Under the pieces are notes generated by a model that saw only the letters and a program-made list of their open reading frames with translations, had not been told where the DNA came from and ran no database searches. Below are positions 26,994-34,631 of a DNA stretch of 34,631 bases, piece by piece; within the stretch, counting starts at the first letter, position 1; the number at the start of each line of letters is the position of its first letter. The position numbers were made by a program, and so were the translations under genes. The stretch is taken from NCBI GenBank assembly GCA_019246215.1, contig JAFAQT010000357.1:1-34631 (forward strand), read 5' to 3'. This DNA is from Verrucomicrobiota bacterium (GTDB taxonomy: Bacteria > Verrucomicrobiota > Verrucomicrobiia > Chthoniobacterales > JAFAMB01).

Positions 26994-27025
26994 GACGCGC
27001 GTAATCCTGGGATAAGCGGTTGAAA

Positions 27026-27568
27026 TCACTTTCCCAGGATGAACTCCACGACTTCTTTAAAATCTTTTGCCACCAATGTAGCGCCGGATTCCATCGTGCC
27101 TACAGCGGCATTGGTGCCAAACAAAATCGACGCCCTCACGCCGGCCCGAATACCTGCCTGGGCATCCGACATTTTATTGCCGACCATGTAACTCTGCTCG
27201 AGATCGATGCCCAATTCTCTGGCCGCTTCGAACAGCATCCCCGGGTTCGGTTTTCTCCGTTCCGTCTCGTTTTGTGGTGTGTCGGCGCAGAAATAAGTAG
27301 CATCGATAACGCCCGCCCCGAGCTGTTTCTCGAGTTCCCGTTGAACGGACCAGAAATCTTCTTCAGTAAAGTATCCCCGTCCGATTCCACTCTGGTTTGT
27401 GATGATGACAATCTTGAAGCCGGCCTCTTTCAGCTTGGGAAGCAGTTTGCCAACCCCCTCCAGAAGTTCGACCTCGTCAGGTTTCGAACAATACCCGACG
27501 TCTCGGATCAGGGTTCCATCCCGATCAAGGAAAATCGCTTTCCGTACCGCTGGGTTCCTCTTAGCCAT
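27026..27568 (-). CDS. gmhB: D-glycero-beta-D-manno-heptose 1,7-bisphosphate 7-phosphatase (HAD family)
   Basis: 180 residues from the ATG at 27568, which overlaps the end of hldA by 8 bases; a start at 27598 would add ten. It removes the 7-phosphate from heptose bisphosphate in the ADP-heptose pathway. HAD motif I is FLDRDGT with Asp15 and Asp17, motif II IITNQSGIGRG, and the motif IV region KMSDAQAG. The loop between FCADTPQNETERRKPNPGM keeps only one Cys, whereas classical GmhB has a four-ligand zinc loop (C-x-H and C-x-C). This makes it a zinc-less variant, or possibly a related HAD-IIIA phosphatase. The position between hldA and kdsB supports GmhB. Confidence 0.88.
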   Translation of the reverse strand: MAKRNPAVRKAIFLDRDGTLIRDVGYCSKPDEVELLEGVGKLLPKLKEAGFKIVIITNQSGIGRGYFTEEDFWSVQRELEKQLGAGVIDATYFCADTPQNETERRKPNPGMLFEAARELGIDLEQSYMVGNKMSDAQAGIRAGVRASILFGTNAAVGTMESGATLVAKDFKEVVEFILGK

Positions 27569-28568
27569 TTCGCTGATGAAAACTTTCCAGCAGCTCATCC
27601 GGCGTGAGTGTTGCCGTGCCTAATTTCCCGACCACTACGCTGCTCGCATGGTTCGATATCTCTGCGGCTTCTATCGCTGAGGCACCGGAAGCCAGCGCGA
27701 GGGTGAAAAGCCCTATGGCTGTGTCGCCAGCCCCGGATAAGTCATAGACTTCACGAGCCCGAGATGGCACGTGGAACGGGGGATTGAACTGGTCGAAAAG
27801 GATCATCCCTTGTTCTCCGAGTGTGACTAGAAGCAGTTCGGGCTTCCAGGTTCGAAGCAATTCGGCCCCGACAAACAGTAAGTGACCGTCACGGAGGGGA
27901 TCCGGCTCCGGCTCTCGCCAAGGTTGATTTGCGGCGGCGAAAGCTTCGCTGCGATTCGGCTTTACCGCTGTGATGCCGCGCCAGATCAGTCGACTATGCG
28001 GGTTGGGATCGGCCGTTATCAATTTGCCAGCTTCTTTCGTCAAAGCGGCAATTTTGTCTACAAAGTTTTGTTGCAACAGACCTTTTCCATAGTCTTCGAA
28101 AATGACCGCATCTAGTTCAGGAAGCAGCTCACGGACTTTCGCTACACAGCGCAGCTGAGCTTCCTCACTGAGAGGTTGTGGTCGTTCCCGGTCGACGCGT
28201 ACCACCTGTTGCTGCCGTGCGATGATCCGAGTCTTCACGATGGTCTGAAAAGACGGATCATTCTGCACTCCCTCTAAGCTAATCCCGTTCTCATTGAGAA
28301 GCTCTCTTAATTTTCGGGCATAGCTATCTTCCCCAATTAAACCCATCACGAATACCGAAGGCGTGAACTCTCTGACATTGCGTGCGACGTTTGCGGCGCC
28401 TCCGGGATAATACGATTCCCGGATTACTTCGACTACGGGTACTGGTGCCTCCGGTGAAATTCTGGAAACTCTACCCCAGACGAACTCGTCGAGCATCAAA
28501 TCACCGATTACCAAAACGCGTTTATCAGGGAATTCACGCAGAAGTTCTTCGGCACGCTCGAGCTTCAT
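27561..28568 (-). CDS. hldA: D-glycero-beta-D-manno-heptose 7-phosphate kinase (PfkB family)
   Basis: 335 residues. It phosphorylates heptose 7-phosphate at C1 before GmhB acts. PfkB marks: VLVIGDLMLDEFVWGRVSRI near the start with SPEAPVPVVEV, the substrate motif GGAANVARNV, and the catalytic DLSGAGDTAIG. This corresponds to domain 1 of the fused E. coli HldE (RfaE). The adenylyltransferase domain is absent, so a separate HldC must exist outside the window. It opens the hldA-gmhB-kdsB-pyrG unit; the 151-base spacer upstream is shared with a divergent secreted-protein gene and holds only an AAGGAAA/TTTCCTT palindrome. Confidence 0.94.
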   Translation of the reverse strand: MKLERAEELLREFPDKRVLVIGDLMLDEFVWGRVSRISPEAPVPVVEVIRESYYPGGAANVARNVREFTPSVFVMGLIGEDSYARKLRELLNENGISLEGVQNDPSFQTIVKTRIIARQQQVVRVDRERPQPLSEEAQLRCVAKVRELLPELDAVIFEDYGKGLLQQNFVDKIAALTKEAGKLITADPNPHSRLIWRGITAVKPNRSEAFAAANQPWREPEPDPLRDGHLLFVGAELLRTWKPELLLVTLGEQGMILFDQFNPPFHVPSRAREVYDLSGAGDTAIGLFTLALASGASAIEAAEISNHASSVVVGKLGTATLTPDELLESFHQRNG

Positions 28569-28719
28569 TATCTCTCAAGCCATATTCATAAACTGCGTTT
28601 GCTCAAAGGAAAATTTCCTTCTAAGCTGGTGCGCTTGTTAAGGTTAAAACCAGACTTGGGACCGTAAATGAATTGTTTCGATTGGGTTGAGAACTGCACA
28701 GGACATGGAGAATGCCTGA

Positions 28720-29517
28720 ATGACTAAACATCTGGGTAGATTCATTTTCGCCGCGACATCTTTTCTCTTGGCCGTATCGGGTTTTGGCGAAGCACCCGCA
28801 AATCACATCGATCTATCCAAGTTCCCAGCGACGCAGCTCGACGATATTGTCGTTCCCTTACCGAGCGAGGTGTTCAACGTACTGGATAAACTGGGAACCC
28901 CCAATTGGCAGGAGCAACTGCGAAACCCGACTGTCAAGAATCGCGGCGAACGGGAACAAATTGCTCTGTTGCTGGGTTCTGTTGTGGCCGAAGGTTTTGT
29001 CGCTGTAGAGGCGGCCGACAAAGCTCGGGTCAAGCAGATTGGCCGTGACGTGCTGGAACTGGCGAGAGCGATTGGAGTGGAATCGACCGTTTTGGCACGG
29101 ACAAACTCGATCGTGACAAAAGCCGACTCCGGAGACTGGATTTTCGTCCGGCGAGAGTTGGACGGCGCCTTAACGGATGTGAAGAACGCCATGATCCAGC
29201 TCAAAGATGCCCAATTGGCGCACCTGGTAAGCCTCGGTGGATGGCTGCGCGGCACTGAGGTTTTAACTGCGGTGGTGCAAAAGAGCTATTCCTCCGACGC
29301 GGCAGATTTATTGAATCAGCCAGACTTGCTGAGGTACTTTCAGGAGCGGCTCGCCGGCATGCCGCCTCGAATGCGAAACAACCCTCTGGTGAATCGAATG
29401 CAAAAGGGCCTCGAAGAAATCTCTCCTCTGATCAACCAAAAACTCACGCCGGGTTCAGTCAGAAGAATCAACGAAATAACTGGTCAGATGGTGAAGGCGA
29501 TTAACTCCCGCGCTTAG
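28720..29517 (+). CDS. Secreted protein of unknown function
   Basis: 265 residues with a signal peptide: KHLGR, a hydrophobic stretch FIFAATSFLLAVSGF, then a likely cut near residue 22-24 (GFGEA). The mature part looks mostly helical. It carries LSKFPATQLDDIVVPLPSEV, GEREQIALLLGSVVAEGFVA and VKQIGRDVLELARAIG, and ends with a helix pair around INEITGQMVKAI. The phrases VAEGFVAVEA and GRDVLELARAIGV suggest a periplasmic helical bundle. No catalytic or metal motif is visible and I do not recognise the family. GGAG lies at a normal distance before the ATG. It is followed 12 bases later by a second secreted protein, likely the same transcript. Confidence 0.75.
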   Translation: MTKHLGRFIFAATSFLLAVSGFGEAPANHIDLSKFPATQLDDIVVPLPSEVFNVLDKLGTPNWQEQLRNPTVKNRGEREQIALLLGSVVAEGFVAVEAADKARVKQIGRDVLELARAIGVESTVLARTNSIVTKADSGDWIFVRRELDGALTDVKNAMIQLKDAQLAHLVSLGGWLRGTEVLTAVVQKSYSSDAADLLNQPDLLRYFQERLAGMPPRMRNNPLVNRMQKGLEEISPLINQKLTPGSVRRINEITGQMVKAINSRA

Positions 29518-29529
29518 CGGAAGCACTTT

Positions 29530-29952
29530 GTGAGACGATTGTTCATTCTATTGGGGTTTTGGGCGATCCTTAGACCAGCCCAGGCATCGATCGACGACGC
29601 GATCGCCAGTGCCCTCTCAGCCATTGATCAGTACGTCAAACAGGGATACATCGTCCGGGATGACGAGTGGGGCGGCGACCTCGGCTTAAGAGAACAAAAA
29701 GCGATACCGCATACCCTTTTCAAGGGAAACGATTACTGGTTTTGCATCGGCTCGGATGTAGAGAACGCCAGAGTTGCCATCCATCTATATGACAGCAGAG
29801 GAAAACTCGCGGAAAGTGAGTCGTGGCAGAGAGGCCGGTTTGCAGGGGCTCGAGTTCTCCCCGTTGGTACGGGAACCTATTATATCATTGTGGAGGTAAC
29901 CGGTTCGCCGAAAGAACGGACTACTTGGGCGATGGTGTACGCGTACAAATGA
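29530..29952 (+). CDS. Small secreted protein of unknown function, beta-sandwich-like
   Basis: 140 residues from a GTG at 29530, with GGAAG ahead of it. The signal peptide RRLFILLGFWAILRPAQAS ends near residue 20. The mature protein opens with a helix (DDAIASALSAIDQYVKQG), then alternates strands: HTLFKGNDYWFCIGSD, ARVAIHLYDSRGKLAES, ARVLPVGTGTYYIIVEV and WAMVYAYK. The pattern of G-D-Y-W-F--G, then H-L-Y-D--G and T-G-T-Y-Y--V resembles extracellular jelly-roll modules such as pre-peptidase domains, but that is only a shape likeness. It follows the other secreted protein by 12 bases, so the two may act together in the envelope. Confidence 0.72.
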   Translation: MRRLFILLGFWAILRPAQASIDDAIASALSAIDQYVKQGYIVRDDEWGGDLGLREQKAIPHTLFKGNDYWFCIGSDVENARVAIHLYDSRGKLAESESWQRGRFAGARVLPVGTGTYYIIVEVTGSPKERTTWAMVYAYK

Positions 29953-30077
29953 GGATCGTTTGCTGCACAATGCACGATTGCTTGGGTCGGTCACCGCAAC
30001 TTTTTTCGGGTCTGAAAACCTTCTTTGCTTATTCCCGACTTTGCGCTAATGCGTAAGGCCTTGCAATTACTGGCTTG

Positions 30078-31055
30078 ATGGTAGAATCCGAGACGCTTCA
30101 GTTTGACAATGCACGGACGCTCCAAAATCTGTACGCAAATGATTTCAAGCTATTGCAAGCGCTGGAGGAAAAATTGGCGGTAAAAGTGACCACGCGAGAC
30201 GGGTGGCTGCGTGTGGAGGGAGAGCGAACAAATATTGAGAAGACGCGTAAAGTATTTCATCAGCTCGAGGAGGCGCGTCAGCATGGGATCCAGATTAGAC
30301 GGCACGAATTCCAGTACGCGTTGGATTCGGTGACGGAGGGAAGCCGTCAGCCCTTGGGGCAGTTGGCAGGCCATAAGGTGCTCACACCCCCTCGTCGAGC
30401 TCCGATCATTCCCAAGAGCGAACAGCAGCTGAACTATGTCCAGGCGATACAAAAGTTCGACATAGTGTTTGGCATCGGTCCGGCAGGAACCGGAAAAACG
30501 TATCTTGCAATGGCAATGGGTGTCGACGCACTTAGAAAAGAGCGGGTTAAAAGAGTCATCCTGACGCGTCCCGCTGTAGAGGCAGGAGAAGCGTTGGGGT
30601 TTTTACCGGGCGACCTCCAGGAAAAGATTTTCCCGTATTTGCGTCCGCTCTATGATGCGCTGTATGATATGCTGGAGCCTGAGGAGATTCAGAGATACAT
30701 GGATCGGGGGGTCATTGAGATAGCGCCACTGGCATATATGCGGGGAAGGACTTTGAATCATGCTTTTGTCATTCTGGACGAAGCACAAAATACCACGGCC
30801 GAACAAATGTTCATGTTGTTGACCCGGCTGGGGGCGGACTCAAAATGCGTCGTTACTGGTGATCAAACCCAGATTGATCTTCCGCCGAAGAAGACCTCCG
30901 GTCTGATAGAGGCTATGCACGCGCTGGCGAATGTGTCCGGGATTCACTTTACGCTGTTTACGGAACGAGACGTGGTGCGCCACCCGCTTGTCCAAGCTAT
31001 CATCCATGCGTACAAGATCTATCGGGAGGAGCCCAGAGGTACGAGCGAGGGCTAG
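30078..31055 (+). CDS. phoH: PhoH-family ATPase
   Basis: 325 residues from the ATG at 30078, one codon after a TTG that also could start it. PhoH proteins are P-loop ATPases, linked to RNA handling and often next to ybeY. An N-terminal KH-like part (LQALEEKLAVKVTTRDGWLR) precedes the ATPase core. Walker A is GPAGTGKT at 134-141, Walker B is VILDEAQN, and TRPAVEAGEALGFLPGDLQE and VVTGDQTQIDLP are strict family signatures. It leads phoH-pgpH-ybeY, with an 18-base gap to pgpH. Confidence 0.95.
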   Translation: MVESETLQFDNARTLQNLYANDFKLLQALEEKLAVKVTTRDGWLRVEGERTNIEKTRKVFHQLEEARQHGIQIRRHEFQYALDSVTEGSRQPLGQLAGHKVLTPPRRAPIIPKSEQQLNYVQAIQKFDIVFGIGPAGTGKTYLAMAMGVDALRKERVKRVILTRPAVEAGEALGFLPGDLQEKIFPYLRPLYDALYDMLEPEEIQRYMDRGVIEIAPLAYMRGRTLNHAFVILDEAQNTTAEQMFMLLTRLGADSKCVVTGDQTQIDLPPKKTSGLIEAMHALANVSGIHFTLFTERDVVRHPLVQAIIHAYKIYREEPRGTSEG

Positions 31056-31073
31056 CCGGAGGAATCGAGAGGC

Positions 31074-32672
31074 ATGTTTGGATATTCACACCGTAAGAAA
31101 TTAATTAAGAAAGGGTTGGCCTGCCCGAAGACCCGCCGGAAATCCACTCCAAAAGAGTGGGTGCGAAAGCTGGAGTCGGAGCCCTGGGTGAAGACGGGCA
31201 TCTTTGGGATTTTTGTGCTGGTCCTTGCACTGCTGATCTTCTCGGGAGAACATCCCGACCCTGCGAAATACTTCCTGATCGGACTACTGGTCTTTCTGAC
31301 TGCGGTCGCCCAGCTCTGGATAAACCATCCGAACACCTTTCAAAAGAATTCGCGGGTGGGACTGGTGTTTGGGGTGATTCTTTTTCACTTGTGCGTGGCG
31401 AAGCTGGTTATGGTGTTCTCGACCCAGAGCCAGGGCGGGTTGCCAAAAGAGTTTGGCGTTTTATTGATTCCGTTCGCGTTTGCGCCGCTCGTCTTGTCGG
31501 TTTTGTTGGGCAAAAATGTCGGCATTTACGGCGCAATCTTCGTCAGTCTCTGGAGTTCGATACTATTTCGCGGTGTGGACGCATTCCTTCTTGTGATGAG
31601 CCTGATCAGCGGATTCATCTCAGTTTTTGTGACGATTCAAGTACGCCGCCGAAGCAGGCTATTGCGGGCCGGAGTTTACGTGGGATTAGCGACTTGGATT
31701 TTAGCCGTCTCATTCGGGATTATCATTATCCCGTGGCTACGATTAAACGACATGGATTTGAGTATGTTCTTGAAGCAGTCTGCAGCCGCGATCCTCACCG
31801 GCGTTGTCACGGCGATGGTTGTCAGTGGTGCCCTGCCGATGCTTGAAGCAGCGTTTAGGATTACGACAGATATGTCGTGGCTTGAAATGGCAGACCGCAA
31901 TCACCCTTTGCTGCTCCGACTCAGTCTCGAAGCCCCGGGTACTTGGCATCACAGTGATGTGGTTGCCGACTTGGCCGAAGTGGCGGCGAATAAGGTAGGA
32001 GCGAATGGCACGATGTGCCGGGCCTGCGCGTACTTTCATGACATCGGGAAGCTGGTGAAACCCAATTACTTCTCAGAGAACATGGTCGGCCATGACAATC
32101 CGCACGATGATCTTGCTCCGACAATGAGCGCTCTGATTATCATTTCTCACGTGAAAGAGGGGGTGGATCTGGCTCTGAAGTACGGGCTCAACCAGCGGGT
32201 CATTGATGTCATCCAACAACATCATGGAACATCCCTGGTCGCATACTTTTACAAAAGAGCAATCCAACAGCAACAGGACGCCCGCGAAGGCGGAAAGATC
32301 ATGAACATCCGGGAGGAGGATATTCCGGACGTACGCGAAGAAAGTTTCCGGTACAGCGGACCGAAGCCGCAGTTTAAGGAGAGTGGGATCATCAGCCTCG
32401 CGGATGCCGTTGAGAGCGCTTCCCGCAGCCTCGAGAAACCGACCCCGCAGAAAATTGAGCAGCTCGTAAGCGACATCATCAACCGACGAATTGCCGAGGG
32501 CCAGCTGGACGAGTGCGACCTCACTCTGAAAGAGTTAAAGATCATTGGAGAAACCTTCCGGTTCACTCTTCAGAACATGCTGCACACGCGCATCAAATAT
32601 CCGAAAGACGAAGAACGAGCGGAGCAGGAAGGCCGTCGTCTGCGTAATCTACCGCCTGCGACTGCCGCATGA
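31074..32672 (+). CDS. Seven-transmembrane HD-domain phosphodiesterase (PgpH/YqfF-like, c-di-AMP type)
   Basis: 532 residues. The family breaks down cyclic di-AMP. After a basic start, seven or eight hydrophobic segments lie between about 41 and 256. The HD domain follows, with LEAPGTWHHS at 285-294 (His292, His293), ACAYFHDIGK at 317-326 (His322, Asp323), IISHVKEGV and QQHHGTSL. Typical PgpH proteins of about 700 residues have a large extracellular sensor domain between the first membrane helix and the others; here that domain is absent. Input must come through the membrane helices or elsewhere. The stop overlaps the ybeY start in ATGA. A GGAGG-rich stretch precedes the ATG. Confidence 0.9.
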   Translation: MFGYSHRKKLIKKGLACPKTRRKSTPKEWVRKLESEPWVKTGIFGIFVLVLALLIFSGEHPDPAKYFLIGLLVFLTAVAQLWINHPNTFQKNSRVGLVFGVILFHLCVAKLVMVFSTQSQGGLPKEFGVLLIPFAFAPLVLSVLLGKNVGIYGAIFVSLWSSILFRGVDAFLLVMSLISGFISVFVTIQVRRRSRLLRAGVYVGLATWILAVSFGIIIIPWLRLNDMDLSMFLKQSAAAILTGVVTAMVVSGALPMLEAAFRITTDMSWLEMADRNHPLLLRLSLEAPGTWHHSDVVADLAEVAANKVGANGTMCRACAYFHDIGKLVKPNYFSENMVGHDNPHDDLAPTMSALIIISHVKEGVDLALKYGLNQRVIDVIQQHHGTSLVAYFYKRAIQQQQDAREGGKIMNIREEDIPDVREESFRYSGPKPQFKESGIISLADAVESASRSLEKPTPQKIEQLVSDIINRRIAEGQLDECDLTLKELKIIGETFRFTLQNMLHTRIKYPKDEERAEQEGRRLRNLPPATAA

Positions 32673-33136
32673 ATCCGGCTCTCGAGCTGTTCAATCGGCA
32701 GCGAAAGAAGAGAATTAATCTGGCCATGTTCCGCGCATTCGCGGAAGCGGCTATGGCGCAGGTCGCGCAACGGGTCAGATCAGTAGCCCTCCCCGCAGAA
32801 ATCAGCGTGGTCTTTGTTTCCGACGTCCGCATTGCCGCAATGCATCGCACCTTCCTGTCCGCAGACGGCCCTACCGACGTCATCACGTTTCGACACGGCG
32901 AAATAGTAATCAGTGTGGAAACCGCAGAGCGGCAAGCAAGAAAGTTCGATACCTCCTTCAGCCATGAGCTGCGGCTGTACTTTGTTCATGGTCTGTTACA
33001 CTTGGCGGGGTTGGATGACTTGACTGGTGACGACTTCCAAAAAATGGCGGAGACCCAAGAGCAAATCGTCGATGAGGTCGAAGCGCGGGCCGAAGTCAGG
33101 AGTCAGCAGGGGTTGGCAGTGACTCCCGACTACTGA
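32669..33136 (+). CDS. ybeY: Endoribonuclease YbeY, variant metal site
   Basis: 155 residues. YbeY is a single-strand RNase needed for 16S rRNA 3' end maturation and ribosome quality control. Family marks: PTDVITFRHGEIVIS at 68-82 and HGLLHLAGLDD at 107-117. The usual zinc motif is H-G-x-x-H-x-x-G-Y-D-H, with three His ligands. Here the third ligand position is Asp117 instead of His, with His107 and His111 kept. An H-x3-H-x5-D site occurs in some other metallopeptidase-fold proteins, so metal binding is plausible. The C-terminal 15 residues are read from a repeat shared with the converging M48 gene. The start is fused to the pgpH stop. Confidence 0.92.
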   Translation: MNPALELFNRQRKKRINLAMFRAFAEAAMAQVAQRVRSVALPAEISVVFVSDVRIAAMHRTFLSADGPTDVITFRHGEIVISVETAERQARKFDTSFSHELRLYFVHGLLHLAGLDDLTGDDFQKMAETQEQIVDEVEARAEVRSQQGLAVTPDY

Positions 33137-33141
33137 CTACC
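33093..33141. repeat. Degenerate heptad-like repeat across the ybeY and M48 stop codons
   Basis: AAGTCAGGAGTCAGCAGG followed by TTGGCAGTGACTCCCGACTACTGACTACC matches the family of spacer repeats in this window. It contains both stop codons of the converging genes and supplies the last residues of both proteins, so the 41-base overlap may have been made by insertion of the repeat. Confidence 0.45.
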
Positions 33142-34385
33142 ATTGCTGAGCTAGTTGCCTTAACCGCCTTCAGCGCCCGGATGCGGGCCAGTACCGGGGG
33201 ATGCGTGAAGTGTAAGCTGACGAGCAACGGGTGAGGTGTGAGATTCGATAAACTATCTCTACTCAGCCGTTTGAGCGCTTGGATCAATGGGTTTGGATCG
33301 CCCAGCGTTTCCGCAGCGAAACGATCTGCTTCGAATTCATCTCTCCTGCTCCAGTAATTCACCACGATCCCAAACAAGACTGACAAAGGCCGGACCAAAA
33401 CCAAATAGAGCGCCAAGCCAACGTAGTAAGATCTTGTTGATACGCCAAAGGCTGCGAAAAGCTCCGGACGTGAAATGCAGAACGATGCTCCGAGGAAAAG
33501 CAGAAACAGGTTGAGCTGGCCGATGATCAGATGTTTAACAATGTGATGCCTCTTGTAATGACCGATCTCATGCGCTAGGACCGCTAATAGCTCCGGCACC
33601 GTGTGACTGCTGATCAATGTGTCGTACAGTGCTATTCGCTTGTTCGGACCGAAACCGGTAAAAAATGCGTTTGCTTTGGAGGAACGCCGGGAGCCGTCGA
33701 TGACCAGGAGTTCTCGAATTGGGAACCGTTGGCGAAGAGAAAATTCCGTCACTTGCGTTCGCAAAGCTCCCTCCGGAACTGGGCTCAATTTAAAAAAGAG
33801 TGGCAGAATTACTCTCGGCGCGATGTAAACCAAAATGATCGACAGCGCCGCGGTGCAAATACAACCCACAAGCCACGCGGAAAGGCCGAATGCTTCGAAC
33901 AGGCTCAGGATAATAAAAGCAAAGCCGGCCATCAGCAGGCCGGATATCGACCATTCTTTTAGCCGATCTGTGACGAATGTAGCAACGGTTGTTCGGTTGA
34001 ACCCGTATCGCTGTTCGATGACAAATGTGTGATAAATGGCGAATGGCAGCATGAGAGCTTCTCGGCCGGCACACAGGATTCCCAGGTAAAGCAAACCGCT
34101 GAAGACCGCTGGCAAATGAAACCCGCGAATAAATTGATCCGATACTTCAAAGCCGCCGAGCAACCAAAATATCAGCAGTGCCGCAAGGTCGACGGTAGAG
34201 ACGAGCAGTTCGAACCAGGTGTTCGATCGTGTGTACTCCTGCGATCGCCGATACCGAGTAGCGTCATAAACATCCACAAATTCATTTGGGACCTCCGTTC
34301 GCAGACTCCGCAGATTGAGAAGTTTGGCCAGCGAGTCCAGGAGATAATATCCGAGCAATGTGCTGAGAACGAACGCGGCAATCAT
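33096..34385 (-). CDS. M48-family membrane zinc metalloprotease (Ste24 / CAAX prenyl protease 1-like)
   Basis: 429 residues with about seven membrane helices. Ste24-type proteases form a closed chamber in the membrane and cut lipidated or misfolded membrane proteins; in bacteria they act in envelope quality control. HEIGHYKRH begins at 272 with ligands His272 and His276 and catalytic Glu273; the third ligand is Glu352 in DEFEADRFA. SSKANAFFTGFGPNKRIALYDTL at about 235-256 is the strict Ste24 signature. The N-terminal part carries the family phrase YTRSNTWFELL. The tail SSRESLPTPADS comes from a repeat and is probably not part of the fold. It is convergent with ybeY. Confidence 0.93.
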   Translation of the reverse strand: MIAAFVLSTLLGYYLLDSLAKLLNLRSLRTEVPNEFVDVYDATRYRRSQEYTRSNTWFELLVSTVDLAALLIFWLLGGFEVSDQFIRGFHLPAVFSGLLYLGILCAGREALMLPFAIYHTFVIEQRYGFNRTTVATFVTDRLKEWSISGLLMAGFAFIILSLFEAFGLSAWLVGCICTAALSIILVYIAPRVILPLFFKLSPVPEGALRTQVTEFSLRQRFPIRELLVIDGSRRSSKANAFFTGFGPNKRIALYDTLISSHTVPELLAVLAHEIGHYKRHHIVKHLIIGQLNLFLLFLGASFCISRPELFAAFGVSTRSYYVGLALYLVLVRPLSVLFGIVVNYWSRRDEFEADRFAAETLGDPNPLIQALKRLSRDSLSNLTPHPLLVSLHFTHPPVLARIRALKAVKATSSAMVVSSRESLPTPADS

Positions 34386-34519
34386 ATCCTATACCAGTGC
34401 GAGAGAATCATCGATTATCCACCGAAACTTTCATACGGTGTTAGGGCGAAATCCCGATCGATATCTAAACTACCTTCAAAATCCAAGTTGCGGTTGACCG
34501 ATCGGTCCAGTATCTTTCA

Positions 34520-34631
34520 ATGCGAATGCGGTTGTGTGATTCCAAGCTGCGCCTGTTGCAGACTGCTCATGAACTTATCTGGCGGCGAAGCTATGGGTCA
34601 GTGGGGGTCGACCAGATTTGTGAGCAGTCCC
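34520..34631 (+). CDS. TetR-family transcriptional regulator, N-terminal fragment
   Basis: Only the first 37 codons are in the window; the frame is open to the edge. The start is the ATG at 34520, with a second ATG two codons on. The residues SKLRLLQTAHELIWRRSYGS match helix 1 of TetR regulators (usually R-x-x-L-L-x-A-A-x-x-L-(F/I)-x-x-x-G-Y). VGVDQICEQS matches the start of the helix-turn-helix (S-V-D-x-I-x-x-x-A). The effector domain lies outside, so ligand and target are unknown. It diverges from the M48 protease gene, 134 bases apart; no palindrome typical of a TetR operator was obvious in that spacer. Confidence 0.8.
   Translation, partial: MRMRLCDSKLRLLQTAHELIWRRSYGSVGVDQICEQS

Overview
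The window looks like a chromosomal segment of a Gram-negative bacterium, most likely a soil-type member of the Verrucomicrobiota. This is an inference from gene content and order. The outer membrane is shown by heptose and Kdo genes (hldA, gmhB, kdsB), a lipoprotein signal peptidase and a lipoprotein. The kdsB-pyrG coupling is also known from Chlamydia, which belongs to the same superphylum. No 16S or other taxonomic marker is present, so the assignment is tentative.

Layout. Positions 1-1877 are gene-poor. They hold the tail of a sigma-54 dependent activator, a decayed DNA ligase D fragment, a small ribbon-helix-helix protein on the minus strand, a possible small RNA ending in a terminator, and a structured leader before cca. 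Then come cca and a membrane-anchored or secreted GH13 alpha-amylase (1878-5566). Next are ileS-lspA on the minus strand, diverging from a site-2-type M50 protease with CBS domains (5716-10232), and a 430-base non-coding spacer. A four-gene minus-strand cluster (10661-14362) encodes a full four-carbon acid-sugar pathway: dehydrogenase, isomerase, kinase and decarboxylase. Then follow a GNAT acetyltransferase, a bifunctional PutA and a DedA membrane protein.

From 19240 the plus strand carries a small conserved-looking protein, purB, a polysaccharide-deacetylase lipoprotein, ffh, rpsP, khpA and a methyltransferase. These converge on a minus-strand operon hldA-gmhB-kdsB-pyrG (28568-24652) that makes activated heptose and Kdo precursors and the CTP that KdsB uses. 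Two secreted proteins of unknown function lead into phoH-pgpH-ybeY, a conserved RNA-quality/c-di-AMP cluster. An M48 (Ste24-like) membrane protease converges on it, and the window ends in the first 37 codons of a TetR regulator.

Most genes are housekeeping and tightly packed, with several 4-base start/stop overlaps (otnK/otnC, ileS/lspA, kdsB/pyrG, pgpH/ybeY). The less ordinary content is: a family of degenerate heptad-like repeats (units like ACTGGCA and ACTGACA) in several spacers, which twice run into coding sequence; the small RNA candidate and cca leader; an inverted repeat before the acid-sugar cluster; a 12-base direct repeat between ileS and the M50 gene; and enzymes with altered metal sites (YbeY, GmhB) or a missing sensor domain (PgpH). 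I found no clear defence system, prophage, insertion sequence, CRISPR array, tRNA or rRNA.
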